DNA from: an uncultured bacterium
GTDB lineage: Bacteria; Actinomycetota; Coriobacteriia; Coriobacteriales; Coriobacteriaceae
DNA: 17,827 nucleotides
Assembly (NCBI GenBank): GCA_905215725.1
Contig: CAJMRD010000044.1
Span: 1-17,827, forward strand
Direction: 5' to 3'
Each line of letters opens with the position of its first letter. Positions within the stretch are counted from its first letter, which is position 1. Below are positions 1-7,774 of the stretch, piece by piece. The notes under the pieces are model-generated. The model was given only the letters and a program-made list of their open reading frames with translations, was not told the DNA's origin and did no database searches. The translations under genes were made by a program, and so were the position numbers.

Positions 1-80
1 CGCCGCCGGTATGGCGTTTGCACTGCTTGCGTGCGGCGTTGGCGGTGCTGCGGAGCTGTCGTTTGAGCGAGGGGACGGGG

Positions 81-974
81 GTGCCCGTGGACAACATACG
101 AGAGGAGTTTGGCGGCGAGCCCGTCGCGGCATTCTCGATGTCGCATCCGGCTGTGCCGGCACTCTATATAGTGCTGACGCTGGGGCTCACCATGTTCTCG
201 ATGCAACCGGTGCTGATCGCGCTGTCGCTCGCGGGCGGGCTGGCATACGGCTTTGCGACGCGCGGCGCGGCGCGCACGTTGGGTGCGCTTCGCTGGCAGC
301 TGCCGGTGATTTTGATTATCGCGCTGGTGAACCCGCTGTTTAGCGCCTCGGGGTCGACGGAGCTGTTCCGCATTGGCATGCGCGCAGTCTATTTGGAGAG
401 CATGGTGTACGGCCTGTGCATGGGCGGGCTGTTCGTGGCGAGCGTGCTGTGGTTTGAGGCAGCGGCGTCGATGCTCGAATACGACAAGGTGCTCGCGCTG
501 CTGGGCAATGCCGCACCGGTGATTGCGCTTATGATCTCGATGTGTATGCGGCTTATCCCGCAGTTTTTGCGCCGCGGCCGCACGGTGCTGGCGGTGCAAG
601 ATGCGATTGACGTGCCGGGGCGCGCGCCGGCCGACCCCGTGCGCTCGCGCCTGCGGGCATCGAGTGTGTTGATGGGCTGGGGCATGGAAGATTCGCTGGA
701 GCGCGCGGACGCGATGCGCTCGCGCGGGTGGGGTGCCGCGACGCGTCGTACGACGTATGCGCGGTATCGACTGGGGCGCGGCGATGTTGCTGCGCTGGTT
801 GGGCTTGCACTGTTTGGCGTGGTCACGGTGACAGTGGCGTGGACCGCGACGACGCAGTATTCGTTTTATCCGCAGCTCTCGGTGCCGGCGCCGTGGCCGG
901 GCTATGTCGTGTACGCTGCCTGGATGGTGCTGCCTTGCGCGTTGCACGCGATTGATGAGAAGAGGTTTGGCTGA
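81..974 (+). CDS. ecfT: ECF transporter transmembrane component T (EcfT/CbiQ family)
   Basis: This is the membrane scaffold of an energy-coupling factor importer. It joins the ATPases to the substrate-binding S component. Several hydrophobic segments are visible, the first starting within about 25 residues of the chosen start. A cytoplasmic stretch then carries the conserved second coupling motif (ERADAMRSRGWG, about residues 207-218 of 297), which docks into the ATPase groove. The first coupling motif, expected near AVQDAID, lacks the usual Ala-Arg-Gly. The stop overlaps the ATPase start (TGATG), so translation is coupled. I chose GTG at 81, which has GAGGGG 6 nt upstream. GTG 87 and ATG 138 are alternatives, and the frame is open to the window edge, so the true start is uncertain. 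The family and the role follow from the motif plus the ecfA and S-component neighbours. Confidence 0.85.
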   Translation: MPVDNIREEFGGEPVAAFSMSHPAVPALYIVLTLGLTMFSMQPVLIALSLAGGLAYGFATRGAARTLGALRWQLPVILIIALVNPLFSASGSTELFRIGMRAVYLESMVYGLCMGGLFVASVLWFEAAASMLEYDKVLALLGNAAPVIALMISMCMRLIPQFLRRGRTVLAVQDAIDVPGRAPADPVRSRLRASSVLMGWGMEDSLERADAMRSRGWGAATRRTTYARYRLGRGDVAALVGLALFGVVTVTVAWTATTQYSFYPQLSVPAPWPGYVVYAAWMVLPCALHAIDEKRFG

Positions 975-2617
975 TGGCTCGGTTTGATAGGAGCTCGGCG
1001 GCGGGTGTGACATATGGCTCGGCCGCGCCGGCGATTGAGGCGCGGAGCCTGAGCTTTGCCTACCCCGATGCTGATGCTGCGGTGCTCGAGGGGCTCGACT
1101 GGTCTGTTCCCCAAGGTGCGTTTGCACTGCTTGTTGGCGGTACCGGTTCGGGCAAGTCGACGCTGCTGTCGCTGCTCAAGCCCGAGATCGCTCCAGCGGG
1201 CGAGCGCACTGGCGATGCGCGCGTGCTGGGCGAGAACGTTGCCGACATGGACGTACGGGCATCGGCGGAGCGCGTGGGCTATGTGTTCCAGGATCCCGAG
1301 AACCAGATCGTGTGCGAAACCGTGTGGCACGAGATGGCGTTTGGCCTGGAAAACTTGGGGCTAGCACGTGATGAGATGCGCCGTCGCGTAGCTGAGACCA
1401 GCTATTTCTTTGGGCTGGAAGATTGGCTTCACCGCGATACTGACACGCTTTCGGGTGGTCGCAAACAGTTGCTGTCGTTGGCGGCCGTTCTGGCGCTGCG
1501 CCCGCACGTGCTGCTGCTCGACGAGCCCACGTCTCAGCTCGATCCCGTTGCCGAGAAGAATTTCCTGCACGCGCTGTTTCGTGTGAATCGCGAGCTGGGC
1601 TGCACGGTTGTTGTGGCGACGCATCAGCCGCGCCCAATGCTCGAATACGCGACGTGTGCGTACCGGATTGAGGATGGCCGCGTGCACGAGGCGGCGGATA
1701 TGGCATCTTTGGGACGCCGAGAATCGCTGTTTTCCGATGACACGTTGGGGTGGGGTGCCATCCGATGTGCAAAAAACGGAGTATTCAGCAGGCGTGAGGA
1801 CAATTTGGGCTCTCTGGAGCCGCCCGGGGACGTATCGAGCGCGAAAAAAAGTTCAGAATTGGACAAATCGTCCGAATTTGTGGCGCAAACGTCGCTCGAG
1901 AACGGCTCGGAAGCCTTCCCGCGCACGGATGGAAGCAGAATACTCCAAAAAATGCACGGCGGGTCGGCTACCACCCTGTCGGAAGGCTGGTTTCGCTACG
2001 ATCGCGCGTCCGGCTGGGTGCTGCGCGGGCTCGATGCGTCGTTTTCGGCCGGTGCGGTGCATGCGATCGTGGGCGGTAACGGCTGCGGGAAGTCGACAAT
2101 GCTTTCGGTGCTGGCCAAGACGGTCAAGTTGCAGCGTGGCCGCATGGTGCGCGGAGCGGCCTCGGCGGCGCTGCTGCCTCAGAATCCCAAGGCGTTGCTG
2201 GTTGCCGAGACGGTGCGTGACGAGCTGATGGAATGGGCTTCGACCTGCGGATATGACGAGAACTTGGCGCGGGAGCGTGCGGTGCAACTTGGACTGGACG
2301 GCCTGGAGACGCGCCACCCCTACGACCTCTCGGGCGGACAGCGCCAGCTGCTCGCACTGGCAAAGCTGCTGCTGATCGGCCCCGAGCTGCTGCTGCTTGA
2401 CGAGTCCACGAAGGGCTTGGACCTGGAGAGCCGCCGCATCATCGCCCGCGCCCTGCGTGACCATGCGAAGGCTGGCGGCACCGTCATCATGGCTACGCAC
2501 GATTTGGACTTTGCCGAGCAGGTAGCCGACGACGTCGCCATGATGTTTGACGGCGAGATTGCCTGCATGGAGCCCCCGGCCGACTTCTTTGCCGACAACG
2601 TGTTCTATAGGGCGTGA
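974..2617 (+). CDS. Fused double ABC ATPase of an ECF transporter (EcfA-EcfA')
   Basis: This 547-residue protein contains two complete ABC ATPase domains, so one polypeptide replaces the usual EcfA/EcfA' heterodimer that powers vitamin or cofactor uptake. Domain 1 has Walker A GGTGSGKST (about 55-63), Q-loop Gln106, signature LSGGR (159-163), Walker B LLDEP (181-185) and switch His217. Domain 2 has GGNGCGKST (367-375), Gln403, LSGGQ (452-456), Walker B LLLLDES (472-478) and His509. The domain 2 Walker B continues as DEST rather than the usual DEPT. A linker of about 85 residues (250-335) is rich in Ser, Lys and Glu and differs in composition from the flanking domains. At DNA level it holds an inverted-repeat element, listed separately. 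The gene overlaps ecfT by one base and ends 4 nt before the S component. Confidence 0.93.
   Translation: MARFDRSSAAGVTYGSAAPAIEARSLSFAYPDADAAVLEGLDWSVPQGAFALLVGGTGSGKSTLLSLLKPEIAPAGERTGDARVLGENVADMDVRASAERVGYVFQDPENQIVCETVWHEMAFGLENLGLARDEMRRRVAETSYFFGLEDWLHRDTDTLSGGRKQLLSLAAVLALRPHVLLLDEPTSQLDPVAEKNFLHALFRVNRELGCTVVVATHQPRPMLEYATCAYRIEDGRVHEAADMASLGRRESLFSDDTLGWGAIRCAKNGVFSRREDNLGSLEPPGDVSSAKKSSELDKSSEFVAQTSLENGSEAFPRTDGSRILQKMHGGSATTLSEGWFRYDRASGWVLRGLDASFSAGAVHAIVGGNGCGKSTMLSVLAKTVKLQRGRMVRGAASAALLPQNPKALLVAETVRDELMEWASTCGYDENLARERAVQLGLDGLETRHPYDLSGGQRQLLALAKLLLIGPELLLLDESTKGLDLESRRIIARALRDHAKAGGTVIMATHDLDFAEQVADDVAMMFDGEIACMEPPADFFADNVFYRA
1767..1957. repeat. Imperfect inverted-repeat element inside the ecfA linker (MITE/REP-like)
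   Basis: The left arm at 1767-1789 and the right arm at 1935-1957 match as inverted repeats at 16 of 23 positions. They share GTGCA and GGAGTATTC, but one arm carries an A-run where the other, read in the same sense, has a T-run. A central dyad around 1862-1875 (GGAC...GTCC) lies between them. The element is read through in frame and encodes the low-complexity interdomain linker. Its origin as an inserted repeat is inference. Confidence 0.45.
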
Positions 2618-2621
2618 TGGG

Positions 2622-3335
2622 ATGACGGATTATCGCGTTTCGCGCCTACTTGCAAAACTGGAGATCCCGCTGTTGTTGGCGGTGCCGGCGGTGATGGCTG
2701 CCGCGTTGCTGGCGGGTGTTGAGCAGGCAGCGTTGGCCATGCTGGTTGTGGTGGCGTTGGTGCTTGCGCTGTTCTTTGCGGGTTACGAGGCATCTCGTCC
2801 GGGTTTGCGCCAGATTATGCCCACGCTGGTGCTGGCGGCGCTGGCGGCGGCGGGGCGCATCCTGTTTGGGCCCATTCCCGACTTTAAACCGGTGAGCGCC
2901 ATCGCCATTATCGCGGGGGCGACGCTTGGTCGCCGCAATGGTTTTATGGTTGGCGCGCTGGCAGCGCTGACCAGCAATTTCTTTTTTGGGCAGGGCATGT
3001 GGACGCCGTGGCAGATGTATGCCTGGGGGCTCGTGGGATACGTTGGCGGTGTGCTGGCGTATGCGGGTGCGTTCGACCGCGCCGACGGCACCGTGCGCAT
3101 GCCAGCGCTGCTGGCGTACGGCTTTGCGTCGGGTTTGCTGTACGGCGTTGTGATCAACGCCTACGACATCATTGGTTTTGTACAGCCGCTTACTTGGGCA
3201 GGTGCCGTGGCACGTCTTGCCACCGCCGTGCCGTTCGATATCACGCACGGACTCGCGACCTGCGTGTTTTTGGCCGCCTTGTACAAGCCCTGGTGCCGTC
3301 GCATTAACCGTGTCGTCGTGAAATACGGGCTGTAA
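2622..3335 (+). CDS. ECF transporter S component (substrate-specific membrane subunit)
   Basis: This 237-residue, very hydrophobic protein has about six membrane segments and is the substrate-binding subunit of the ECF importer encoded just upstream. The stretch at about residues 78-145 (GRILFGPIPDFKPV, then TLGRRNGFMVGA, then TSNFFFGQGMWTPWQM) matches a family of ECF S components in which a Pro-Phe-Lys-Pro loop is followed by an FGQG-WTPWQM motif. That family often sits beside a dedicated ecfA/ecfT pair. The substrate cannot be read from sequence; corrinoid or another vitamin is only a guess. ATG 2622 is chosen because it follows the ecfA stop by 4 nt and opens with a sensible polar start (MTDYR). 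An upstream in-frame start at 2547 would overlap ecfA heavily. The Shine-Dalgarno is weak, suggesting translational coupling. Confidence 0.87.
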   Translation: MTDYRVSRLLAKLEIPLLLAVPAVMAAALLAGVEQAALAMLVVVALVLALFFAGYEASRPGLRQIMPTLVLAALAAAGRILFGPIPDFKPVSAIAIIAGATLGRRNGFMVGALAALTSNFFFGQGMWTPWQMYAWGLVGYVGGVLAYAGAFDRADGTVRMPALLAYGFASGLLYGVVINAYDIIGFVQPLTWAGAVARLATAVPFDITHGLATCVFLAALYKPWCRRINRVVVKYGL

Positions 3336-3357
3336 GGCATTTCGCGTTTCCTCACGA

Positions 3358-3424
3358 ACTTGCGGTGGAATAGTTCTCGTTTTTGGCTATTTGCTGCCCA
3401 AACAGGAACTATTCCACCGCAACT
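3358..3424. repeat. Palindromic intergenic element A (19-bp arms)
   Basis: Arms at 3358-3376 and 3406-3424 are inverted repeats matching at 18 of 19 positions, with 17 contiguous matches (the core is GCGGTGGAATAGTTC and its complement). The spacer is 29 nt. The element lies just after the S-component stop, between two convergent genes. No T-run follows either arm, so it is not a standard intrinsic terminator. It shares GGAATAG with the elements around 7838-9238. Confidence 0.7.
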
Positions 3425-3426
3425 TA

Positions 3427-3470
3427 TAGGGGGAGAGGGGTCACATGATCTGTTTTCCTCTGTCCCCTAG
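3427..3470. repeat. Second dyad in the convergent intergenic region
   Basis: TAGGGGGAGAGG (3427-3438) pairs imperfectly with CCTCTGTCCCCTAG (3457-3470) across an 18-nt loop. It immediately follows element A and precedes the xth stop. It could form an RNA hairpin in either direction and act as a weak bidirectional terminator, but it lacks a T-run. Confidence 0.45.
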
Positions 3471-3485
3471 AGGAATTACTTGGGG

Positions 3486-4304
3486 CTAGAGCTCTAGCGT
3501 GAGGGTGACGGGGCAGTGGTCGCTGCCGAAGATATCGCCGCGGATACCGGTGTCGCGCACGGTATTGGCGATTGAATCACTTACCAAGAAGTAATCGATG
3601 CGCCAGCCGGCGTTGTTCTTGCGGGCATTAAAGCGATAGCTCCACCAGCTGTAGACGCCCTCGACGTCTGGATTAGCCGTGCGCCAGGTATCGGTAAAGC
3701 CGGCGTTGAGCAGCTCGGTAAACTTGCCGCGTTCTTCGTCCGAAAAGCCGGCGTTGCCGCGGTTGGACTTGGGGTTCTTAAGGTCGATCTCCTCGTGCGC
3801 CACGTTAAAGTCGCCGCAGGTCACGACGGGTTTGCCGCTCTCGCGCTCAAGCGCGCTCAAAAAGCCGCGATAGGCATCATCCCAGGCCATGCGCACGTCG
3901 ATGCGGGCGAGTTCGTTTTGCGCGTTGGGAGTGTAGACATCCACAAACCAGAACTTGTCGAACTCCAACGCGCAGACGCGGCCCTCGGTTGCGGCTTGGG
4001 CGACGAGCTCGGCCGCCTCGCCCTCGCCGGCGTAGGGTAACAGCGCGTCGGCGTGCAGCACGCGCAGCGGTTCCTGGCGGCTAAAGACCGCAGTGCCCGA
4101 ATAGCCTTTACGCTCGGCGTAGCTCCAGGTTTGGTGATAGCCGGGCAGGTCAATATCAACCTGGCCTTCTTGCAGCTTGGTCTCTTGCAGCGCCAGGATA
4201 TCGACGTCGAGTTCTTGTGCGATTTGAATAAAGCTCGGGTCCTTTTTGAGCACGGCGCGCAGGCCGTTAACGTTCCACGAGGCAAAGGTGTAAGTCTGAG
4301 GCAT
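3486..4304 (-). CDS. xth: Exodeoxyribonuclease III (AP endonuclease, EEP family)
   Basis: This 272-residue protein has the normal length and full motif set of the ExoIII/Xth family, which repairs abasic sites and 3'-blocked DNA ends in the cytoplasm. Visible motifs are WNVNGLR (10-16, Asn11), ALQETK (38-43, metal ligand Glu41), VYTPN (Tyr124), GDFNVAH (164-170, Asp165 and Asn167), the WSYR...WRIDYFL region (Asp237) and the C-terminal GSDHCPV (catalytic His263). All expected catalytic residues appear present. The start at 4304 has GAAAGGA upstream on the minus strand. The gene stands alone, divergent from sir2 and convergent with the ECF operon. The 4305-4439 gap between the divergent starts must hold both promoters, but I could not assign clear -35/-10 pairs there. 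Confidence 0.96.
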   Translation of the reverse strand: MPQTYTFASWNVNGLRAVLKKDPSFIQIAQELDVDILALQETKLQEGQVDIDLPGYHQTWSYAERKGYSGTAVFSRQEPLRVLHADALLPYAGEGEAAELVAQAATEGRVCALEFDKFWFVDVYTPNAQNELARIDVRMAWDDAYRGFLSALERESGKPVVTCGDFNVAHEEIDLKNPKSNRGNAGFSDEERGKFTELLNAGFTDTWRTANPDVEGVYSWWSYRFNARKNNAGWRIDYFLVSDSIANTVRDTGIRGDIFGSDHCPVTLTLEL

Positions 4305-4439
4305 GGTGTCCTTTCGACGGGGTTGGCAGGCTTAAGATTAACGCAACAGGGGCGGGGTGGGTTCCGCGCATGCTGACTTAAAGGCCGCATGCTGGGACGT
4401 CGCTCAACGCTGCCCGACTAACAAGGACGGAGGACTCAT

Positions 4440-5192
4440 ATGACGCAGGCAATATCGGACCCCAGGCAGGCCTCCGCCGCGCTGGCGGATCTGTTTGACA
4501 CCCACAAGCGCGTGGTCTTCTTTGGCGGCGCGGGTGTTTCCACGGCGAGCGGCATCCCCGATTTCCGCAGCGTGGACGGCCTGTATCACCAGCAGTTTGC
4601 CTATCCGCCCGAGACCATGCTGTCGCATAGCTTTTACGAGGCGCATCCTGCGGAGTTCTTCGACTTTTACCGCACCAAGATGATCGCGCTTAACGCTAAA
4701 CCCAACCGCTGCCACACCAAGCTGGCCGAGCTGGAGCGTGCCGGTAAGCTTGATGCCGTGGTGACGCAAAATATCGACGGCCTGCATCAGATGGCCGGCT
4801 CACAGCGCGTGTTCGAGCTGCACGGATCGGTCCATCGCAACATTTGCCAGTCGTGCGGCGCGGTCTATAGCGCCGAGTGGATTTGCTCGCGCGAGCACGA
4901 GGATGCCGCGGGCGTGCCTGCGTGCCCCGCGTGCGGCGGCCGCATCAAGCCCGATGTAGTGCTCTACGAAGAGCCGCTCGACGAGCATGTGTTGACCGGT
5001 GCCGTTGCCGCCATCGCCGCGGCCGATGCCCTCATTGTGGGCGGGACCTCGCTCGTGGTGTATCCGGCGGCAGGCCTTACGCGATACTTTACCGGCGATA
5101 CGCTGGCCATATGCAACCTTGCTCCCACCGATCAGGATGCAAATGCCGACCTGCTGATTTCTTGCGACATCGCGACCGCGTTTGCGTTCTAG
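4440..5192 (+). CDS. Sir2-family NAD-dependent protein deacylase
   Basis: This 250-residue sirtuin removes acyl groups from protein lysines using NAD, releasing nicotinamide and O-acetyl-ADP-ribose. Motifs in order are GAGVSTASGIPDFR (30-43, NAD binding), QNIDGLH (110-116), the catalytic His in LHG (His128), a four-Cys zinc site (Cys136, Cys139, Cys162, Cys165) and GGTSL (201-205). Both length and zinc module are typical of bacterial class U or class III-like sirtuins, and nothing looks broken. The start is well supported: GGAGG at 4429-4433 lies 6 nt upstream. It is followed by the folate fusion gene after 95 nt, with a probable promoter between, so the two may be transcribed separately. The acyl specificity cannot be assigned from what I can see. 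Confidence 0.95.
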   Translation: MTQAISDPRQASAALADLFDTHKRVVFFGGAGVSTASGIPDFRSVDGLYHQQFAYPPETMLSHSFYEAHPAEFFDFYRTKMIALNAKPNRCHTKLAELERAGKLDAVVTQNIDGLHQMAGSQRVFELHGSVHRNICQSCGAVYSAEWICSREHEDAAGVPACPACGGRIKPDVVLYEEPLDEHVLTGAVAAIAAADALIVGGTSLVVYPAAGLTRYFTGDTLAICNLAPTDQDANADLLISCDIATAFAF

Positions 5193-5212
5193 CCCGCGCG
5201 CGCGGATACAAT
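5182..5212 (+). promoter_or_regulatory. Candidate promoter of the folP-folK operon
   Basis: A good -10 hexamer TACAAT lies at 5207-5212. A weak -35 (TTGCGT, 5182-5187) sits 19 nt upstream, inside the end of sir2. The same TACAAT hexamer occurs upstream of coaX. Confidence 0.4.
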
Positions 5213-5237
5213 AGAAAGACTGAGTGCAAAGCGACCC

Positions 5238-5265
5238 CGCCGCCAGCTCCCCAAGCTCGGCGGCG
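5238..5265 (+). other. GC-rich hairpin in the folP leader
   Basis: CGCCGCC-AGCT and AGCT-CGGCGGCG form a stem with a short loop between the candidate promoter and the folP ribosome binding site. It is followed by TGGGCATTTT and then AGGAGG. It could be a sir2 terminator or an attenuator; no known riboswitch is recognisable. Confidence 0.4.
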
Positions 5266-5287
5266 TGGGCATTTTAGGAGGATGTTC

Positions 5288-7036
5288 ATGGCGAACGACA
5301 GCAAGACATGGCGGTGCGGAAAGTATGAGCTCAGCTTTGACCGTCCGCGCATCATGGGCGTCCTCAACGTGACGCCCGATTCGTTTAGCGACGGCGGGGA
5401 GCACTTCGACCCCGATGCCGCCATCGAGTACGGCCTGGCGATGCTCGACGCCGGCGCCGACATCATCGACGTGGGCGGCGAGTCCACGCGCCCTGGTTTT
5501 ACCCCGATCAACCCCGACGAGGAGGCTCGCCGCGTGCTGCCTGTGGTGCGCGCGCTGGCCAAGGAGGGCGCCATCGTCTCGATCGACACGCGTCATGTGG
5601 CGGTTGCCAAGGCGGCCGTGCGCTGCGGCGCCTCGATCGTCAACGACGTGACCGGCTTCACCGATCCCAAGATGGTCGAGTTTGTTAAGACGAGCACCTG
5701 CGGCGTCATCGTGATGCATGCCGGCGAGGTCGCCGCGCCCGCACGCGCGCACGCAACGGTGCAGCTCGATACCTCGGCAGCGGCGTTTGTTGCCGAGAAG
5801 GCGCGCGAGGCGGCTGCCGAGGCCGCGCGTGAGGCCGAGAAGCCGGCCCGCCGCCGTCGCGGCAAGTTGCTGGGCGAGCCTAAGCCGGAGGCCAAGCTTC
5901 CGGGCGGCGTGGTGCAGCCCTCGTTGCCGTTTGGCGAACCGGAGCCCACGTCCGAGCCTGCAACCGAGCTGGGGCAGGAGACGCCGGCCGCCGAGCAGGC
6001 TGCTGCCGCCGAGACCGTCGCGCCCGCGCCCGAGGCCGCTCCCGAGGCCACCGAGGCCGAATCGGAGTCCAATGACCGCCTGGCCGCCATGATGCGCCGC
6101 AGCGCCCGCCGCGAGGAAGCCTACGTGCCCACCTCGCAGCTCCGCCGCTTCACCCTGCCCGATTCGGCGCCCATCATGCGCCGCGTTATGGGCTTTCTGT
6201 CCGACCAGGCCCGCACGCTCATCCATGCCGGCGTGTCGCGCGACCGCATCTGCATCGATCCTGGCCCGGGCTTTGGTAAGTCGGCTAACGAAGGCATCGT
6301 CATCCAGCGCGAGACTGCCAAGATGGCGTCGCTGGGCTATCCGCTCATGTGCGCCGTGTCGCGCAAGCGCTTTGTGGGCGCCGTCTCGGGCGTGACCGAG
6401 GCCGCCGAGCGCGATGCCGCCACGTTTGGCGTGTGCCTGGGCGCCATCCAGGCCGGTGCCAACATCGTGCGCGTGCACGACGCCGCGGGTTTTGCGCAGT
6501 TCCTGAACGGTTACTGGGCGGTTGCCAAGCCGCAGCCGCGCCGCGCGTTTGTGGCTGTGGGCTCCAACCTGGGGCATCGCTGCGACAACATCCGCGCTGC
6601 ACGCGAGATGATCGCCGAGATTCCACTCACCTGCGTGTCCAACTCCTCCAAGATCTACGAGAGCGAGCCTGCCTACGAGACGCGCCAGGACGCGTTTGCC
6701 AACGCCGTCATCGAGATCAAGACCGAGCTGGCGCCGTTGGTGCTGCTCGACGAGCTTATGAAGATCGAGGCTGAGCTGGGGCGCGACCGCTCCAAAAAGG
6801 CCAAGGCCAACGGCCCGCGCACCATCGACCTGGACCTGCTGTGGATGGACGGCGAGACCCACGGCGGCAAAAAGCTGCGCCTGCCGCATCCGCTGATCGG
6901 CGAGCGCGATTTTGTGCTGGTGCCGCTCGAGGACTTGATGCACGACCCGGCGCGGTTCTTCCGCTACAACGGCGTCGAGGTCAAGGAGCCCGAGGATCGC
7001 GTGGGCCATATCGTGGGCGAATTGGGGCGTATGTAG
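5288..7036 (+). CDS. Bifunctional dihydropteroate synthase / HPPK (FolP-FolK fusion)
   Basis: This 582-residue protein catalyses two steps of folate synthesis: pyrophosphorylation of 6-hydroxymethyl-dihydropterin and its condensation with p-aminobenzoate. The FolP half has IMGVLNVTPDSFSDGG (22-37), GGESTRPG (63-70), SIDT (98-101), NDVTG (119-123), VMHAG (142-146), DPGPGFGKS (324-332), SRKRF (358-362) and VHD (396-398). The FolK half starts near 420 with VAVGSNLG and continues with IYESEP (456-461), the GPRTIDLDLL signature (509-518) and LPHP (532-535). About 140 residues (roughly 149-288), rich in Ala, Glu and Pro and likely disordered, interrupt the DHPS barrel between MHAG and the DPGPGFG strand. 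The ATG at 5288 has AGGAGG 6 nt upstream; the ATG at 5282 abuts that site. No FolB domain is present. Confidence 0.95.
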   Translation: MANDSKTWRCGKYELSFDRPRIMGVLNVTPDSFSDGGEHFDPDAAIEYGLAMLDAGADIIDVGGESTRPGFTPINPDEEARRVLPVVRALAKEGAIVSIDTRHVAVAKAAVRCGASIVNDVTGFTDPKMVEFVKTSTCGVIVMHAGEVAAPARAHATVQLDTSAAAFVAEKAREAAAEAAREAEKPARRRRGKLLGEPKPEAKLPGGVVQPSLPFGEPEPTSEPATELGQETPAAEQAAAAETVAPAPEAAPEATEAESESNDRLAAMMRRSARREEAYVPTSQLRRFTLPDSAPIMRRVMGFLSDQARTLIHAGVSRDRICIDPGPGFGKSANEGIVIQRETAKMASLGYPLMCAVSRKRFVGAVSGVTEAAERDAATFGVCLGAIQAGANIVRVHDAAGFAQFLNGYWAVAKPQPRRAFVAVGSNLGHRCDNIRAAREMIAEIPLTCVSNSSKIYESEPAYETRQDAFANAVIEIKTELAPLVLLDELMKIEAELGRDRSKKAKANGPRTIDLDLLWMDGETHGGKKLRLPHPLIGERDFVLVPLEDLMHDPARFFRYNGVEVKEPEDRVGHIVGELGRM

Positions 7037-7738
7037 ATGATTGAGATGAACGCTGTAGCCGCTGGCACCGAGCTCGACGCTGCGCGCAATGCGGGTCGCG
7101 AGGGTGTGTCCGCGGGTTGGTGCGCCTGGAGTGCCGGCGACGCATCGCTGACGTTTTCGCTGGTTGTGCGCCCCGATGTGAACATGCATGCCTTCCACGG
7201 CCTGCCGTTTGTGGCGGCGATGGGCATGATGGACGCGCTTGTGGGCACGGCGTCGACGCCGGGATTGGGCCTTGCCGGTAAGGTGGGTATCCAGTGGCCG
7301 AGCGATATCGTGTGCGGTGCGCCTGCGTTTGAGACGTCGCTTGCGCGCGTCGCCGTGAACGGTGGTGCCGGTGCCGCGGGCATGTTTGCCGCGGTGACGG
7401 TTGATATTGAACGTGCGGCGCTGGGTGAGCTTGGCGTGGACGTGGCTGACGAAGCGCTGGCCGAGGGGTTGGCCGCCGCCGTGCTGACCCGTGTGGACAC
7501 CTGGGCGGTTGTTGCCAACACGCCGCAGGGCGCCGCAGGGCCGCTGGTCCCCGTGCTGGGCGAGTACTTCGACATGGTGCCGCTGCTGGGCCGCCAAGTT
7601 GCGGCGGTGTCGCCCAACGGTTTGCCGCTTGCGGTCGGTGTGTTTGCGGGCCTGGATATCTGGGGTCGCGCGACCATCAAGACCGATGCCGGCGAGCAGG
7701 AGTTTCCGCCCGAGGCCGTACGGATTCGCGGTCTGTAA
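7037..7738 (+). CDS. Degenerate biotin protein ligase-like protein (BPL/LplA fold)
   Basis: This 233-residue protein resembles the catalytic and C-terminal parts of BirA-type biotin-[acetyl-CoA-carboxylase] ligases. Visible matches are LTFSLVVRP (38-46), KVGIQWPSDIV (82-92) at the usual KWPND site, VAVNGGAGA (105-113) and a C-terminal SH3-like stretch with LLGRQV (183-188) and GLDIWGRATI (205-214). It lacks an N-terminal HTH and the first strands of the ligase core. The biotinyl-AMP loop GRGRRGR is reduced to something like GREGVSAGW, and the active-site Lys of KWPND is Gln. It may be a weak ligase, a biotin-binding protein or a decayed enzyme. ATG 7037 abuts the folP-folK stop, so the genes are probably cotranscribed; a start at 7046 is possible. 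A terminator follows. Confidence 0.75.
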   Translation: MIEMNAVAAGTELDAARNAGREGVSAGWCAWSAGDASLTFSLVVRPDVNMHAFHGLPFVAAMGMMDALVGTASTPGLGLAGKVGIQWPSDIVCGAPAFETSLARVAVNGGAGAAGMFAAVTVDIERAALGELGVDVADEALAEGLAAAVLTRVDTWAVVANTPQGAAGPLVPVLGEYFDMVPLLGRQVAAVSPNGLPLAVGVFAGLDIWGRATIKTDAGEQEFPPEAVRIRGL

Positions 7739-7774
7739 CGAGAGGCGTCCGCGCCCAAAGATAACGAAGACAAC

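Noticed and set aside
11..343. Open frame at the left edge overlapping ecfT in another frame, possibly the tail of an upstream gene
   Set aside because: The first 20 or so codons could be coding, but the rest is Arg/Ala-rich and lies over clear EcfT membrane segments. With no upstream sequence I cannot support a gene or a frameshift.
3485..3498. 14-bp palindrome GCTAGAGCTCTAGC at the xth stop codon
   Set aside because: It encodes the last residues and the stop of xth, is short, and has no T-run; most likely incidental.
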